NCBI RefSeq assembly: GCF_002723835.1
Contig: NZ_BEWG01000067.1
Coordinates: 69,104-133,103 of the forward strand
Source of the DNA: Mycobacterium sp. shizuoka-1
GTDB taxonomy: Bacteria; Actinomycetota; Actinomycetes; Mycobacteriales; Mycobacteriaceae
Length of the DNA: 64,000 bases
Reading direction: 5' to 3'
Part shown: piece after piece, positions 28,794 to 37,411 of the stretch
Layout of the letters: every line of letters starts with the position of its first letter
Numbering within the stretch: the first letter of the stretch is position 1
Notes under the pieces: generated by a model
Told to the model about the DNA's origin: nothing
The model's input: only the letters and a program-made list of their open reading frames with translations
The model's database searches: none
Translations under genes and position numbers: made by a program

Positions 28794-28866
28794 CTCCCCC
28801 GGATGGACTCGAACCATCAACCGTCCGATTAACAGTCGGAAGCTCTGCCAATTGAGCTACAGGGGA
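28794..28866 (-). tRNA. tRNA-Asn (GTT)
   Basis: A 73 nt cloverleaf without encoded CCA. Acceptor TCCCCTG pairs with CGGGGGA, D stem GCTC/GAGC, anticodon stem TCCGA/TCGGA around the loop CTGTTAA (anticodon GTT), T arm GATGG-TTCGAGT-CCATC, discriminator G. All stems pair. Confidence 0.97.
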
Positions 28867-29016
28867 CTATCTGCTTCCCGATCGAACGCTTGCGCCGATG
28901 CGGGCCGGAGAGTGACTCTAGCCTACCGGGGACCCCAGACGCCAAACCGGTGGGCAAGCGCCAACTCAGCGGCGTCAGGCAGGATGGTGAGGCGGGGTTT
29001 CGATGGAGGGAGCGCA

Positions 29017-29265
29017 GTGATCCGGTTTCTAGCCGCACTTGGAGTGGGCTACGTGTTGGGCACCAAGGCCGGCCGAAAGCGCTATGAGCAGATCGTCGGC
29101 ACCTACAAGGCCCTGACCGGTAATCCCGCCACGAAAACCGTGATCGACGCCGGTCGCCGCAAGATCGCCGACCGGGTGTCCCCCGACCCGGATCCGAAGA
29201 TGGTCACGCTGACCGAGATCGACGCGAACACCACGGTGGTCGAGCCACAGCGGTCGGAGAATTAG
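29017..29265 (+). CDS. Small YtxH-like membrane protein
   Basis: 82 aa. A short N-terminal hydrophobic stretch (VIRFLAALGVGYVLGTKAG) is followed at once by a basic segment (GRKRYEQIVGTYKALTG) and an acidic tail. GYVLGTKAGRKRYE is a common mycobacterial motif in small envelope-associated proteins similar to YtxH. GTG 29017 is preceded by GGAGGG with six bases spacing, which decides the start. Role unknown. Confidence 0.75.
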   Translation: MIRFLAALGVGYVLGTKAGRKRYEQIVGTYKALTGNPATKTVIDAGRRKIADRVSPDPDPKMVTLTEIDANTTVVEPQRSEN

Positions 29266-29275
29266 GCACGCCGAA

Positions 29276-29324
29276 ATCGACCTCAGGGTCGTCAATCGTG
29301 CGAAATCACAGCCCTCATGTCGAT
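29276..29324. terminator. Hairpin between convergent genes (likely bidirectional terminator)
   Basis: ATCGACCTCAGGG at 29276-29288 pairs with CCCTCATGTCGAT at 29312-29324 (11 of 13 positions), with a 23 nt loop. It fills the gap between two convergent genes. There is no U-tract, as is usual in mycobacteria. Confidence 0.5.
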
Positions 29325-29340
29325 CTCGAGGGCAGAAAAC

Positions 29341-29655
29341 TCAGCCCAGCGGAATGCTGATGGTCTGGCCGGGCAGCAGCGGGCCGGTGCTGACGCCGAC
29401 ACCGCCGCCGGGCATCGAGCCCGCATCCGGACCGTAAACCCCCAGCTGCGGGGTGCCCACGCTCACGTTGTTGTTCGAGTACGACAGGCACTGCCCGTCG
29501 CCGCGGGAGCCGAACCAGGCCAGGCAGGTGCCGGTGGCCGTGGTGCTCGGGGCGGCGGAGTGCGTCATCGCAGCCAGGGCCGGCACCGCGGCCGCGGCCA
29601 CGGCAAGCGCGCCAGCGGCGGCGATACGCCGGGCACGGGTGTTCGCGGTAGTCAT
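29341..29655 (-). CDS. Small secreted protein with Sec signal peptide
   Basis: 104 aa. Basic start MTTANTRARR, hydrophobic core (IAAAGALAVAAAAVPA) and a likely cleavage near residue 28 (PALAAM). The mature part is glycine/serine rich, has two cysteines (TCLAW, GQCLSY) that could form one disulfide, and ends LLPGQTISIPLG. No domain recognised. It appears monocistronic, downstream of dnaG but separated by 55 bp. Confidence 0.7.
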   Translation of the reverse strand: MTTANTRARRIAAAGALAVAAAAVPALAAMTHSAAPSTTATGTCLAWFGSRGDGQCLSYSNNNVSVGTPQLGVYGPDAGSMPGGGVGVSTGPLLPGQTISIPLG

Positions 29656-29710
29656 ATCTGACCTTTCGCCGGAGACAGGCAGCACGTTAACCATAGCGTG
29701 CTGACGGCAC

Positions 29711-31642
29711 TCACGCAGTGAGGTCGTCTCCGCTGGCCTGTTCCAGCAGACTGCGGCGATACGCCTCGAGCGCGACCAGGTCGCCGAACAGGGCGTGATA
29801 TTCGTCTCCCTGCTCGACCGGCGACATCCGCTGCAGCTTGGACTTGACCTCGGCGACCTGCCGGCCCACCCAGACCTCCTGCAGTCGGGCCAGCACACCG
29901 CCGATGTAGCGGGGCAGTTTCTCCTCGTCCTCGACCCGGATCGACTCGACGCCGAGCTCGGTGATCAGGCCTTCCGTCGCCGCCGCCCCGGCCCGTTCGC
30001 GCACCGTGTCGATCCACTGGCCACCGGTCACGCCCGACGACGTCCCGCCCGCCTTCTCGATCGCCGTCCGCACCGCCGCATAGCCGGGGTGGGTGAAGCT
30101 CTCCACGGTCAACGAATCGAAGACCGGCCCGGCCAGCACCGGATACTGCAGGGCGGCCTTGAGCGCTTCGCGCTGCGGCCACAGGGTCGGGTCGCGAGGG
30201 TCAGGCCGGCGGGCGCCGCTCTCGGCGGCTGCCTTGGGCCGAGCCGGGGTGCGCCGGTTGTCGCCGCGAGCCCCCGGTTTGTGGCCCGCTTCCTCGCGGA
30301 CCCGTGCGATCACCTGGGCGACGTCGTCCCAGCCGACCCAGCCGGCGAGCTGGCGGGCGTACTCGTCGCGCAACGTCGGGTCCTTGATCTGCGCCACCAT
30401 CGGCACGCAGCGGCGCAACGCCGACACTCGTCCCTCGGCCTGATCCAGGTCGTGCTCGGCCAGCGCGGTGCGGATCGCGAACTCGAACAGCGGCGTGCGT
30501 CGGGCCACCAGATCGCGCAACGCCCCGTCCCCCTGCGCCAGGCGTAGATCGCAGGGGTCCATCCCGTCGGCGGCGACCGCCACGAAACTCTGGCCGGCCA
30601 GGTTCTGCTCGCCGGCGAACGCCTTGAGCGCGGCGGCCCGGCCGGCGGCGTCGCCGTCGAAGACGTAGATCAGTTCGCCACGGAAGAACTTGTCGTCCAT
30701 CATCAGCCGCCGCAGCATCGACAGGTGCTCGTCGCCGAAGGCCGTGCCGCACGACGCCACCGCGGTGGTCACCCCGGCCAGGTGCATGGCCATCACATCG
30801 GTGTAGCCCTCGACGACGACGGCCTGATGCCCCTTGGCGATATCGCGCTTGGCAAGGTCGATGCCGAACAGCACATTGGACTTCTTGTAGAGCACCGTCT
30901 CCGGGGTGTTGACGTACTTGGCTTCCATCGGGTCGTCGGGGAAGATCCGGCGCGCGCCGAAGCCGACGGTCTCGCCGCTGGCGCTGCGGATCGGCCACAA
31001 CAGCCTGCGATGGAACCGGTCCATCGGACCGCGCCTACCCTCCCGCGAGAGCCCGGCGGCTTCGAGTTCCTTGAACTCGAAGCCTTTTCGGATCAGATGC
31101 TTGGTCAGCGAGTCCCAGCCAGACGGCGCGAAGCCACAGCCGAACTGGCGGGCCGCCGCGGCGTCGAAGTTGCGCTCGGTGAGGTATTGCCTGGCCGGTG
31201 CGGCTTCCTCGGATTCCAGTGCGGCAGCATAGAATTCCTGCGCAGCAGCGTTGGCGGCGATCAGCCGGCTGCGACTGCCGCGGTCGCGCTGCACACTGGT
31301 GCCACCACCGCTGTAGGTCACCGTGTAGCCGATGCGATCGGCCAGCACCTCCACCGCTTCGACGAAGCTGACGTGCTCGATCTTCTGGATGAAGGCGTAC
31401 ACGTCACCGCCCTCCCCACAGCCGAAGCAGTGGAAGTGGCCGTGGTTGGGCCGCACATGGAACGACGGCGACTTCTCGTCGTGGAACGGGCACAGGCCCT
31501 TCATCGAATCCGCGCCGGCCCGGCGCAGCTGGACATAGTCGCCGACGACGTCCTCGATGCGAACCTGATCGCGGATGGCGGCGATATCGCGCTCGGGGAT
31601 CCGACCTTTCCGGTCGCCGCCCCCGCTCACCGCTGTCGCCAT
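29711..31642 (-). CDS. dnaG: DNA primase
   Basis: 643 aa DnaG, making RNA primers at the replication fork. The zinc-binding domain has C51, H54, C72 and C75 (CPFHDE, FHCFGCG). The TOPRIM core has VVVEGYTDVMAM and VFDGDAAG. The C-terminal helicase-binding part is about residues 480-643. Start: ATG 31642; a GTG two codons earlier is also possible. It is 9 nt downstream of dgt, in one operon as in M. tuberculosis (Rv2343c-2344c). Length and motifs are normal. Confidence 0.96.
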   Translation of the reverse strand: MATAVSGGGDRKGRIPERDIAAIRDQVRIEDVVGDYVQLRRAGADSMKGLCPFHDEKSPSFHVRPNHGHFHCFGCGEGGDVYAFIQKIEHVSFVEAVEVLADRIGYTVTYSGGGTSVQRDRGSRSRLIAANAAAQEFYAAALESEEAAPARQYLTERNFDAAAARQFGCGFAPSGWDSLTKHLIRKGFEFKELEAAGLSREGRRGPMDRFHRRLLWPIRSASGETVGFGARRIFPDDPMEAKYVNTPETVLYKKSNVLFGIDLAKRDIAKGHQAVVVEGYTDVMAMHLAGVTTAVASCGTAFGDEHLSMLRRLMMDDKFFRGELIYVFDGDAAGRAAALKAFAGEQNLAGQSFVAVAADGMDPCDLRLAQGDGALRDLVARRTPLFEFAIRTALAEHDLDQAEGRVSALRRCVPMVAQIKDPTLRDEYARQLAGWVGWDDVAQVIARVREEAGHKPGARGDNRRTPARPKAAAESGARRPDPRDPTLWPQREALKAALQYPVLAGPVFDSLTVESFTHPGYAAVRTAIEKAGGTSSGVTGGQWIDTVRERAGAAATEGLITELGVESIRVEDEEKLPRYIGGVLARLQEVWVGRQVAEVKSKLQRMSPVEQGDEYHALFGDLVALEAYRRSLLEQASGDDLTA

Positions 31643-31651
31643 CGGCACAGT

Positions 31652-32920
31652 CTAGATGTCGCGGGCACCGGCGATGTGCGCGTCGATGCGCTCCAACCGA
31701 CCCTCGGTAAACGACGCGATCTGGTCGACGACGACCCGCATCCGGGCCGCGTCGTCGGGGGCGGCGGTGAACTCCGGCGCGAACACCGCATCCAGCGTTG
31801 CCGGCGCGCCGTCGAGCAGCCGGTGCGCCACCCGGTGGATGCGTTCGCGTTGCCGCGCCTGCAGTTCGAGATGACGCGGATCGGACATGATGAACTGCAG
31901 CGCCAAGGTCTTGAGCAGCGCGACCTCGGCCCGGACGGCGTCGGGGACCTGCAGGTCGGCCTGATACCGCACCAGCGGCTGCGGCCCGGCCAACTCGTGG
32001 GTCAGGGTGACCGCCGCCGAGGCGAACCGGCCGACGAGTTCACTGGTCAACCGCTTGAGCGCCACCGAGGCCGCCAGTGTCCCGTCGTATTTGCCGACGC
32101 CGGCCACCACCGGCAGCTCAGAGAGCCGCCGCGCCGCCGCCTCCAACTCATCGGCGCGCAGACCACTGGTCTCCCCCAGCCTGCCCAGCGCCGCCGCGGC
32201 GTCGTCGTCGGCCAGCACCCGCAGGTCGATGCGCCCGGACACCACACCGTCTTCGACGTCGTGCACCGAGTAGGCCACGTCGTCGGCCCAGTCCATCACC
32301 TGGGACTCCAGGCAGGGCCGCTGCGCCTGCGCGCCGCCCCGCACCCACTGCGCCAGCGCCCGGTCGTCTTCGTAGAAGCCGAACTTGCGGCCACGTTCAC
32401 CGCGGAACCACGGATACTTGGTGACGGCGTCCAGTGCCGCACGGGTGAGGTTCAGTCCGACGCTACGACCTTGCCCGTCAAGCACTTTCGGCTCGATACG
32501 GGTCAGAATCCGGAAATTCTGGGCGTTGCCCTCGAACCCGCCGCAGGACGCCGCGAACTCGTCGAGGGCGCGCTCCCCGTTGTGACCGTAGGGCGGGTGG
32601 CCGATGTCGTGGGCCAGCCCGGCCATGTCCACGAGGTCGGGATCGCAGCCCAGCGGCACCGCCATCCCCCGCCCGATCTGGGCGACCTCCAACGAGTGGG
32701 TCAGCCGGGTGCGGGGGTTCTCACTCTCGCGCGGCCCGACCACCTGGGTCTTGTCGGCCAGTCGGCGAAAGGCGGCACAGTGCAGCACGCGGGCCCGGTC
32801 CCGGGCGAAGTCGGTGCGATGCTCGGTCGACGTACCGGGCAGCCCGGCAGTCTTGGGCGGTTCGTGCACCACCCGCTCGCGGTCGGCCTCGTCGTAGTGG
32901 CCGTGCTGATTCGTCGTCAC
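31652..32920 (-). CDS. dgt: Deoxyguanosinetriphosphate triphosphohydrolase-like HD protein
   Basis: 422 aa dNTPase-type HD-domain enzyme. The HD metal site is RLTHSLEV plus [14 protein letters not shown]. It converts dNTP to deoxynucleoside and triphosphate in relatives and lies in an operon with primase, as in M. tuberculosis (Rv2344c). GTG 32920 ([15 protein letters not shown]) is preferred because further upstream starts would use most of the short promoter gap shared with the divergent TPM gene; no strong ribosome site is visible, so this remains open. Confidence 0.9.
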   Translation of the reverse strand: MTTNQHGHYDEADRERVVHEPPKTAGLPGTSTEHRTDFARDRARVLHCAAFRRLADKTQVVGPRESENPRTRLTHSLEVAQIGRGMAVPLGCDPDLVDMAGLAHDIGHPPYGHNGERALDEFAASCGGFEGNAQNFRILTRIEPKVLDGQGRSVGLNLTRAALDAVTKYPWFRGERGRKFGFYEDDRALAQWVRGGAQAQRPCLESQVMDWADDVAYSVHDVEDGVVSGRIDLRVLADDDAAAALGRLGETSGLRADELEAAARRLSELPVVAGVGKYDGTLAASVALKRLTSELVGRFASAAVTLTHELAGPQPLVRYQADLQVPDAVRAEVALLKTLALQFIMSDPRHLELQARQRERIHRVAHRLLDGAPATLDAVFAPEFTAAPDDAARMRVVVDQIASFTEGRLERIDAHIAGARDI

Positions 32921-32963
32921 CGAGGCATAGTCTGCCAGCCGCGCGCGATTACATTTAACGCTC

Positions 32964-34970
32964 ATGCGCCTCGCACGTGTGCTGAGCCTGCTCGTGGCCA
33001 TCCTGACCGCCGCCACCTTGGTGGCGCCCGGCGCCGCGGCCGAGCCACCCTTCCGGCTGCCCGACTACGTCACCGACAACGCAGGCGTGCTGGGCGACGG
33101 TCAGCTCGCCGATGTGCAGCGCGCTGTCGACACCCTCTACCGCGACCGCCATATCCGGCTCTGGGTGGTCTACGTCGACTCGTTCGCTCCCAAGACGGCG
33201 GTGGGCTGGAGCGAGGAGACCCGGCTGATCAGCGATCTGGGCGACCAGGACGCGATCCTGGCCATCGCGACACAGCAGCGGTCCTACGCGTTCCGGGTGC
33301 CGTCCGCCGCGGTCGGCGGCGCCTCCACCGCCGTCGACGACCTGCGCCGGGACAAGATCGAGCCGGCGCTGCACAACAACGACTGGGCGGGCGCGGCGAT
33401 CGCAGCCGCCACCGGACTGGACGGGGTGGGCGGTGGCGGCTCCGGCGGATTCCCGCTGGTGACCCTCCTGGTCATCGTGGCGGTCATCGCGCTGGCGATC
33501 GCGCTGCTGCTGCTGTGGAGCCGCAGGCGCAGGCGTCAGCGGCACGAGGCCGAGGTGGCGGCCGCCAAGCGGGTGGACCCGACCGACCCGAACGCCCTGG
33601 CCGCGGTGCCGCTGGACGCCCTCGACGAGCTGTCCCGGTCGATCGTCGTCGACGTGGACAACGCAGTACGCACCAGCGCCAACGAATTAGCCTTGGCCGC
33701 CGAGGAATTCGGTCAGGCACAGGCCGAGCCGTTCACCCGCGCCGTCGAGAACGCCAAGGTCACCCTGCAACAGGCGTTCAACGTGCGCCAGCAACTCGAC
33801 GACGCGGTACCCGAGACCCCGGCGCAGCGCCGCGATCTACTCACCCGGGTGGTGGTCGCCGCCGCCCGGGCCAACCGCGAACTCGACGCCCAGAACCAAG
33901 CCTTCCATCAGCTGCGGGATCTGGTCATCAACGCTCCCGACCGGCTCGACGGGCTGACCCAGAAGCTGGTCGACGTCAGCGCCCGCATCGAACCCGCCCA
34001 ATCCACGCTGACCCAGCTGCACAGCGAGTTCGCTGAGACCGCGCTGGCATCGGTGGCCCGCAACGTCGACGCCGCCAAGGAGCGCCTGGAGTTCGCCGAC
34101 CATTCGATCAGCCGGGCCCGCCAGCTGGTCGCCAAGCCGGTCGCCGGCCAGCAGAGCGAACTGGTCGACTGCGTGCGGGCCGCCGAAGCGGCACTGCAAC
34201 AAGCCGGTTCGATGCTCGACGCGGTGGACAGCGCGGCCAGCGACATCAGGCGGGCGGTCGCGACGTTGCCCGCCGCGATCGCCGACACCCAGCAGGGCAT
34301 CAATGAGGCGGTGGCACAGCTGACCCAGGGCGGGCTGTCCGACGCCGGCGAGCTGGCCGCCGCCCGCGACGCCGCGGTCAGCGCGGTGGCCGCCGCGCAG
34401 GCCGAGGGCACCGCCGACCCGCTGGGGGCGTTCACCCAGCTGACCCAGGCCGACGCGGATCTGGACCGGCTACTGGCCGGGGTGGCCCAGGAGCGCGAGA
34501 CCGCCGAGCGGCTGGGCCGCTCCTTCGAGCAGGCGCTGTTCACCGCGCAGTCGCGGGTGCGCTCGGTGTCGGACTACATCGACAGCCGGCGCGGCAGCGT
34601 CGGCCCCGAAGCCCGGACCCGCCTCAACGAGGCGGTGCGCCAATTGGAGGCGGCGCAGGCCAAGCAGAAGACCAATCTCTCCGAGGCGATCGCCCACGCC
34701 AACGGCGCGTCGATGCTGGCCGCCCAGGCCCAGCAGCTGGCCAACAACGACGTCCAGGCCGCTCAGCGGTCGTACATGAATCACTATGGCGGAGTGGGCG
34801 GTTCGTCCAACATGGGCGCAATGATCGGCGGGATCATCCTGGGCAACATCCTGTCCGGCGGCATGCGCGGCGGATTCGGCGGTGGCGGCGGCTGGACGTC
34901 GAGCACCTATGGCGGATCGCAGGGATCCTCCGGGGGCGGCGGGATGCTCGGCGGCGGAGGCCGCTTCTAG
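32964..34970 (+). CDS. TPM-domain membrane protein with coiled-coil middle and Gly-rich tail
   Basis: 668 aa. Signal peptide about 1-26 (LVAPGAAA). TPM domain about 30-150 ([26 protein letters not shown]), a domain known in photosystem repair and phosphatase-like proteins. One membrane helix about 165-190 is followed by RRRRRQR. Then about 380 residues of predicted helices rich in A, Q, E and D (coiled-coil-like), ending in a glycine-rich tail from about 605. The TPM domain should be outside and the coiled coil in the cytosol. Equivalent to Rv2345. The stop overlaps that of glyS at CTAG (34967-34970). Confidence 0.87.
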   Translation: MRLARVLSLLVAILTAATLVAPGAAAEPPFRLPDYVTDNAGVLGDGQLADVQRAVDTLYRDRHIRLWVVYVDSFAPKTAVGWSEETRLISDLGDQDAILAIATQQRSYAFRVPSAAVGGASTAVDDLRRDKIEPALHNNDWAGAAIAAATGLDGVGGGGSGGFPLVTLLVIVAVIALAIALLLLWSRRRRRQRHEAEVAAAKRVDPTDPNALAAVPLDALDELSRSIVVDVDNAVRTSANELALAAEEFGQAQAEPFTRAVENAKVTLQQAFNVRQQLDDAVPETPAQRRDLLTRVVVAAARANRELDAQNQAFHQLRDLVINAPDRLDGLTQKLVDVSARIEPAQSTLTQLHSEFAETALASVARNVDAAKERLEFADHSISRARQLVAKPVAGQQSELVDCVRAAEAALQQAGSMLDAVDSAASDIRRAVATLPAAIADTQQGINEAVAQLTQGGLSDAGELAAARDAAVSAVAAAQAEGTADPLGAFTQLTQADADLDRLLAGVAQERETAERLGRSFEQALFTAQSRVRSVSDYIDSRRGSVGPEARTRLNEAVRQLEAAQAKQKTNLSEAIAHANGASMLAAQAQQLANNDVQAAQRSYMNHYGGVGGSSNMGAMIGGIILGNILSGGMRGGFGGGGGWTSSTYGGSQGSSGGGGMLGGGGRF

Positions 34971-36361
34971 CCCTTGAGCCGGGTGGCCAGGTAGTCGACC
35001 ACCGAGTCGATACCGATGCGCTCCTGTGTCATCTGGTCGCGCTCGCGCACAGTGACCGCGTGGTCTTCGAGGGAGTCGAAGTCGAGGGTCACGCAGAACG
35101 GGGTGCCGATCTCGTCCTGGCGCCGGTAGCGACGCCCGATCGCGCCCGCATCGTCGAACTCGATGTTCCAGTACTTGCGCAGTTCGGCCGCCAGATCCTT
35201 GGCCTTGGGGGTGAGATCGGCGTGCCGCGACAGGGGCAGCACCGCGGCCTTGACCGGCGCCAACCGCGGGTCCAGCCGCAGCACCGTGCGCTTGTCCACC
35301 CCGCCCTTGGCGTTCGGTGCCTCGTCCTCGGCGTAGGCGTCGACCAGGAACGCCATGAACGAACGGGTCAGTCCCGCTGCGGGTTCGATGACGTAGGGGA
35401 CGTAGCGGGTGTCGGCGGCCTGGTCGTAGAAGGACAGGTCGACACCGGAGTGCTCCGAGTGCGTCTTGAGGTCGTAGTCGGTGCGGTTGGCGATGCCTTC
35501 GAGCTCACCCCACGGGTTGCCGGCGAAACCGAACTTGTACTCGATGTCGGTGGTACCCGCGCTGTAGTGCGAGAGCTTCTCCAGCGGATGCTCGTAGAGC
35601 CGCAGGTTGTCGGCCTTGATACCGAGGTCGACGTACCACTGAAAGCGGGTGTCGATCCAGTACTGGTGCCACTGTTTGGCGGAGTCGGGCTCGACGAAGA
35701 ACTCCATCTCCATCTGCTCGAACTCGCGGGTGCGGAAGATGAAGTTGCCGGGGGTGATCTCGTTGCGGAAGCTCTTGCCGATCTGACCGATGCCGAACGG
35801 CGGCTTCTTGCGCGACGTCGTCACCACGTTGGCGAAGTTGACGAAGATGCCCTGCGCGGTCTCCGGGCGCAGATAGTGCAGGCCTTCCTCGGATTCGATC
35901 GGGCCGAGGTAGGTCTTGAGCATCATGTTGAAGTCGCGGGGCTCGGTCCACTGGCCCTTGGTGCCGCAGTCCGGGCAGACGATCTCGTCCATCGGCACCG
36001 CGTCGGGATCATCGAGACCCTTCTTCGACGCGTAGGCCTCCTGCAGGTGATCCTGGCGGTGGCGCTTGTGACAGTTCAGGCACTCCACCAACGGGTCGTT
36101 GAACACCGCGACGTGACCGGAGGCCACCCAGACCTCGCGGGGCAGGATGATCGAGCTGTCCAGGCCGACGACGTCGTCGCGGCCGGTGACCACCGAGCGC
36201 CACCACTGCCGCTTGATGTTCTCCTTGAGCTCGACACCCAGTGGCCCGTAGTCCCACGCCGACTTGGTGCCGCCGTAGATCTCGCCGGACTGATAGACCA
36301 AACCACGACGCTTGGCCAGGTTGACGACGGAATCGATGACGGACGCCACGGTGGGTGCCAC
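34967..36361 (-). CDS. glyS: Glycyl-tRNA synthetase
   Basis: 464 aa class II glycyl-tRNA synthetase of the dimeric type. Motif 2 region [21 protein letters not shown] and motif 3 region [16 protein letters not shown] are present. Two CxxC pairs (CLNCHKRH about residue 94, CPDCGTKG about residue 133) look like a zinc site inserted between motifs 1 and 2. GTG 36361 directly follows AGGAG, so spacing is tight and a GTG four codons later is an alternative. A 16 bp tandem repeat lies just upstream. Equivalent to Rv2357c. Confidence 0.95.
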   Translation of the reverse strand: MAPTVASVIDSVVNLAKRRGLVYQSGEIYGGTKSAWDYGPLGVELKENIKRQWWRSVVTGRDDVVGLDSSIILPREVWVASGHVAVFNDPLVECLNCHKRHRQDHLQEAYASKKGLDDPDAVPMDEIVCPDCGTKGQWTEPRDFNMMLKTYLGPIESEEGLHYLRPETAQGIFVNFANVVTTSRKKPPFGIGQIGKSFRNEITPGNFIFRTREFEQMEMEFFVEPDSAKQWHQYWIDTRFQWYVDLGIKADNLRLYEHPLEKLSHYSAGTTDIEYKFGFAGNPWGELEGIANRTDYDLKTHSEHSGVDLSFYDQAADTRYVPYVIEPAAGLTRSFMAFLVDAYAEDEAPNAKGGVDKRTVLRLDPRLAPVKAAVLPLSRHADLTPKAKDLAAELRKYWNIEFDDAGAIGRRYRRQDEIGTPFCVTLDFDSLEDHAVTVRERDQMTQERIGIDSVVDYLATRLKG

Positions 36362-36364
36362 TCC

Positions 36365-36396
36365 TGTCTATCTGCGGGTGTGTCTATCTGCGGGTG
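36365..36396. repeat. Tandem 16 bp repeat in the glyS 5' region
   Basis: TGTCTATCTGCGGGTG twice in perfect tandem (36365-36380 and 36381-36396), followed by the partial copy AAGTGCGGGT. It starts four bases upstream of the glyS start codon, so it lies in the leader or promoter. It includes the base next to the SD-like AGGAG. Origin probably slippage; a regulatory role is not shown. Confidence 0.8.
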
Positions 36397-36451
36397 CCTG
36401 AAGTGCGGGTAACAGCCATACAGCCTAACGACCCGCCGACCCGCCCTTTGA

Positions 36452-36469
36452 CATGCGTGATCGCGCATG
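36452..36469. promoter_or_regulatory. Inverted repeat overlapping a -35-like TTGACA
   Basis: CATGCG-TGATCG-CGCATG, perfect 6 bp arms, overlapping TTGACA at 36448-36453, in the promoter region between glyS and smtB. It may be a second operator of the zinc operon or of glyS. Function inferred only from symmetry and position. Confidence 0.5.
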
Positions 36470-36485
36470 GAAAAGTGGGGGATCA

Positions 36486-36504
36486 ATTGGAAATCGTTTC
36501 CAAT
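36486..36504. promoter_or_regulatory. Palindromic operator of the smtB-zur operon
   Basis: ATTGGAAA-TCG-TTTCCAAT, a perfect 8-3-8 palindrome ending 17 bases before the smtB start codon. The M. tuberculosis Rv2358 repressor is known to bind a palindrome in the same place and to release it with zinc. The AT-rich centre also resembles Zur-type sites, so it could bind either of the two products. Confidence 0.75.
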
Positions 36505-36521
36505 AGCGTGGAGGTGATGAG

Positions 36522-36827
36522 ATGACCACCGCCACCGATCACGCCGCCCTGCTCGACCGCGCCGGTGAGCTGCTGCGCGCATTGGCGGCGCCGGTGCGCA
36601 TCGCGATCGTGCTGCAGCTGCGGGAATCCCAGCGCTGCGTACACGAGCTCGTCGACGCACTCGACGTTCCGCAGCCACTGGTCAGTCAGCACCTGCGGAT
36701 CCTCAAGGCCGCCGGGGTGGTGGCCGGGGAGCGCTCCGGGCGCGAAGTCATGTACCGGTTGGTGGACGATCACCTGGCCGAGATCGTGGTCGCGGCGGTC
36801 AGTCACGCCGGTGAGGATCATCCATGA
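36522..36827 (+). CDS. smtB: Zinc-responsive ArsR/SmtB-family repressor
   Basis: 101 aa winged-helix repressor. The alpha-5 zinc site is complete with the spacing of cyanobacterial SmtB: D82, H84, H95 and E98 (DDHLAEIVVAAVSHAGED). The recognition helix is VPQPLVSQHLRILKAAG (about 49-65). GGAGG at 36510-36514 precedes ATG 36522. Equivalent to Rv2358. Zinc binding should release it from the upstream palindrome and allow smtB-zur expression. The stop overlaps the zur start as ATGA (36824-36827). Confidence 0.95.
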   Translation: MTTATDHAALLDRAGELLRALAAPVRIAIVLQLRESQRCVHELVDALDVPQPLVSQHLRILKAAGVVAGERSGREVMYRLVDDHLAEIVVAAVSHAGEDHP

Positions 36828-37249
36828 CCGGCGCCGACATCCGTCCCCGCGCGGCCGCGGCCGGGGTGCGCGCCACCCGGCAGCGGGCGGCGATCATCGC
36901 CCTGCTCGACACCATCGACGAGTTCCGCTCGGCCCAGGAACTGCACGACGAGCTGCGCCGCCGCGGCGAGAACACCGGGCTCACCACGGTGTACCGGACG
37001 TTGCAGTCGCTGGCCGCGGCCGATCTGGTCGATATGGTGCGCACCGACACCGGCGAGTCGATGTACCGGCGCTGCGAGGGCACCGACCACCACCATCATC
37101 TGGTGTGCCGAAGTTGCGGTGCCACTGTCGAGGTCAGCGGCCGCGAGGTCGAAGCCTGGGCCGCCGATATGGCTGCGGCGCACGGCTTTTCCGATGTCAG
37201 CCACACGATCGAGTTGTTCGGGACCTGCGCCGACTGCGCCAGGACCTAG
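36824..37249 (+). CDS. zur: Zinc uptake regulator Zur (FurB)
   Basis: 141 aa Fur-family repressor. N-terminal winged helix (RATRQRAAIIALLDTIDEF ... GLTTVYRTLQSLA), the metal region DHHHHLVCRSCGATVEV and the C-terminal pair CADC; the two CxxC pairs make the structural zinc site. With zinc it represses zinc-uptake and ribosomal paralogue genes in M. tuberculosis (Rv2359). It is translated from an ATGA overlap with smtB. The last 19 bases (37231-37249) are repeated after the inserted element, up to the stop of the convergent gene. Confidence 0.94.
   Translation: MTGADIRPRAAAAGVRATRQRAAIIALLDTIDEFRSAQELHDELRRRGENTGLTTVYRTLQSLAAADLVDMVRTDTGESMYRRCEGTDHHHHLVCRSCGATVEVSGREVEAWAADMAAAHGFSDVSHTIELFGTCADCART
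37231..37249. repeat. 19 bp direct repeat, left copy
   Basis: CGACTGCGCCAGGACCTAG, the end of zur including its stop codon. The same 19 bases occur at 37393-37411. The two copies bracket or overlap the right end of the palindromic element and look like a large target-site duplication or a local rearrangement. Confidence 0.85.
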
Positions 37250-37407
37250 TGTCCTGAGTCATTAATTCGCCAGCCCCGGGGAATCGCCTGAATCGGCCAC
37301 TTTCACGCGCCGAACGTGTGGGTTGTCGTTGATTTTTCGTCGATCCACAACGACAACCCACACGCTCGGCGGTCGGGACCACTGCGAACGAACGACTGCG
37401 CCAGGAC
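37250..37407. repeat. Palindromic MITE-like element, copy B
   Basis: 158 bp, inverted relative to copy A (8256-8414) and about 90 percent identical to it. The left end is GTCCTGAGTCATTAATTCG. The right end is the same inverted repeat interrupted by four extra bases. The centre is a strong hairpin: 37315-37331 pairs perfectly with 37348-37364 (17 bp), and after one mismatch five more pairs extend it to 37309-37370. It sits exactly between the zur stop and the convergent lutC stop, with CTAG on both sides (37246-37249, 37408-37411). Confidence 0.87.
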
Positions 37408-37411
37408 CTAG
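37393..37411. repeat. 19 bp direct repeat, right copy
   Basis: Second copy of CGACTGCGCCAGGACCTAG. It ends in the CTAG that provides the lutC stop codon on the minus strand, and overlaps the right end of the palindromic element. Confidence 0.85.

Noticed and set aside
30725..34036. Very long plus-strand open frame (1103 codons) over dnaG, dgt and the TPM gene
   Set aside because: It is antisense to well-recognised genes; the translation is low in hydrophobic structure and rich in R, G, H, A and P, as expected from the shadow of high-GC coding DNA.
36365..36396. Possible CRISPR or minisatellite
   Set aside because: Only two tandem units without spacers; it is a simple tandem repeat.
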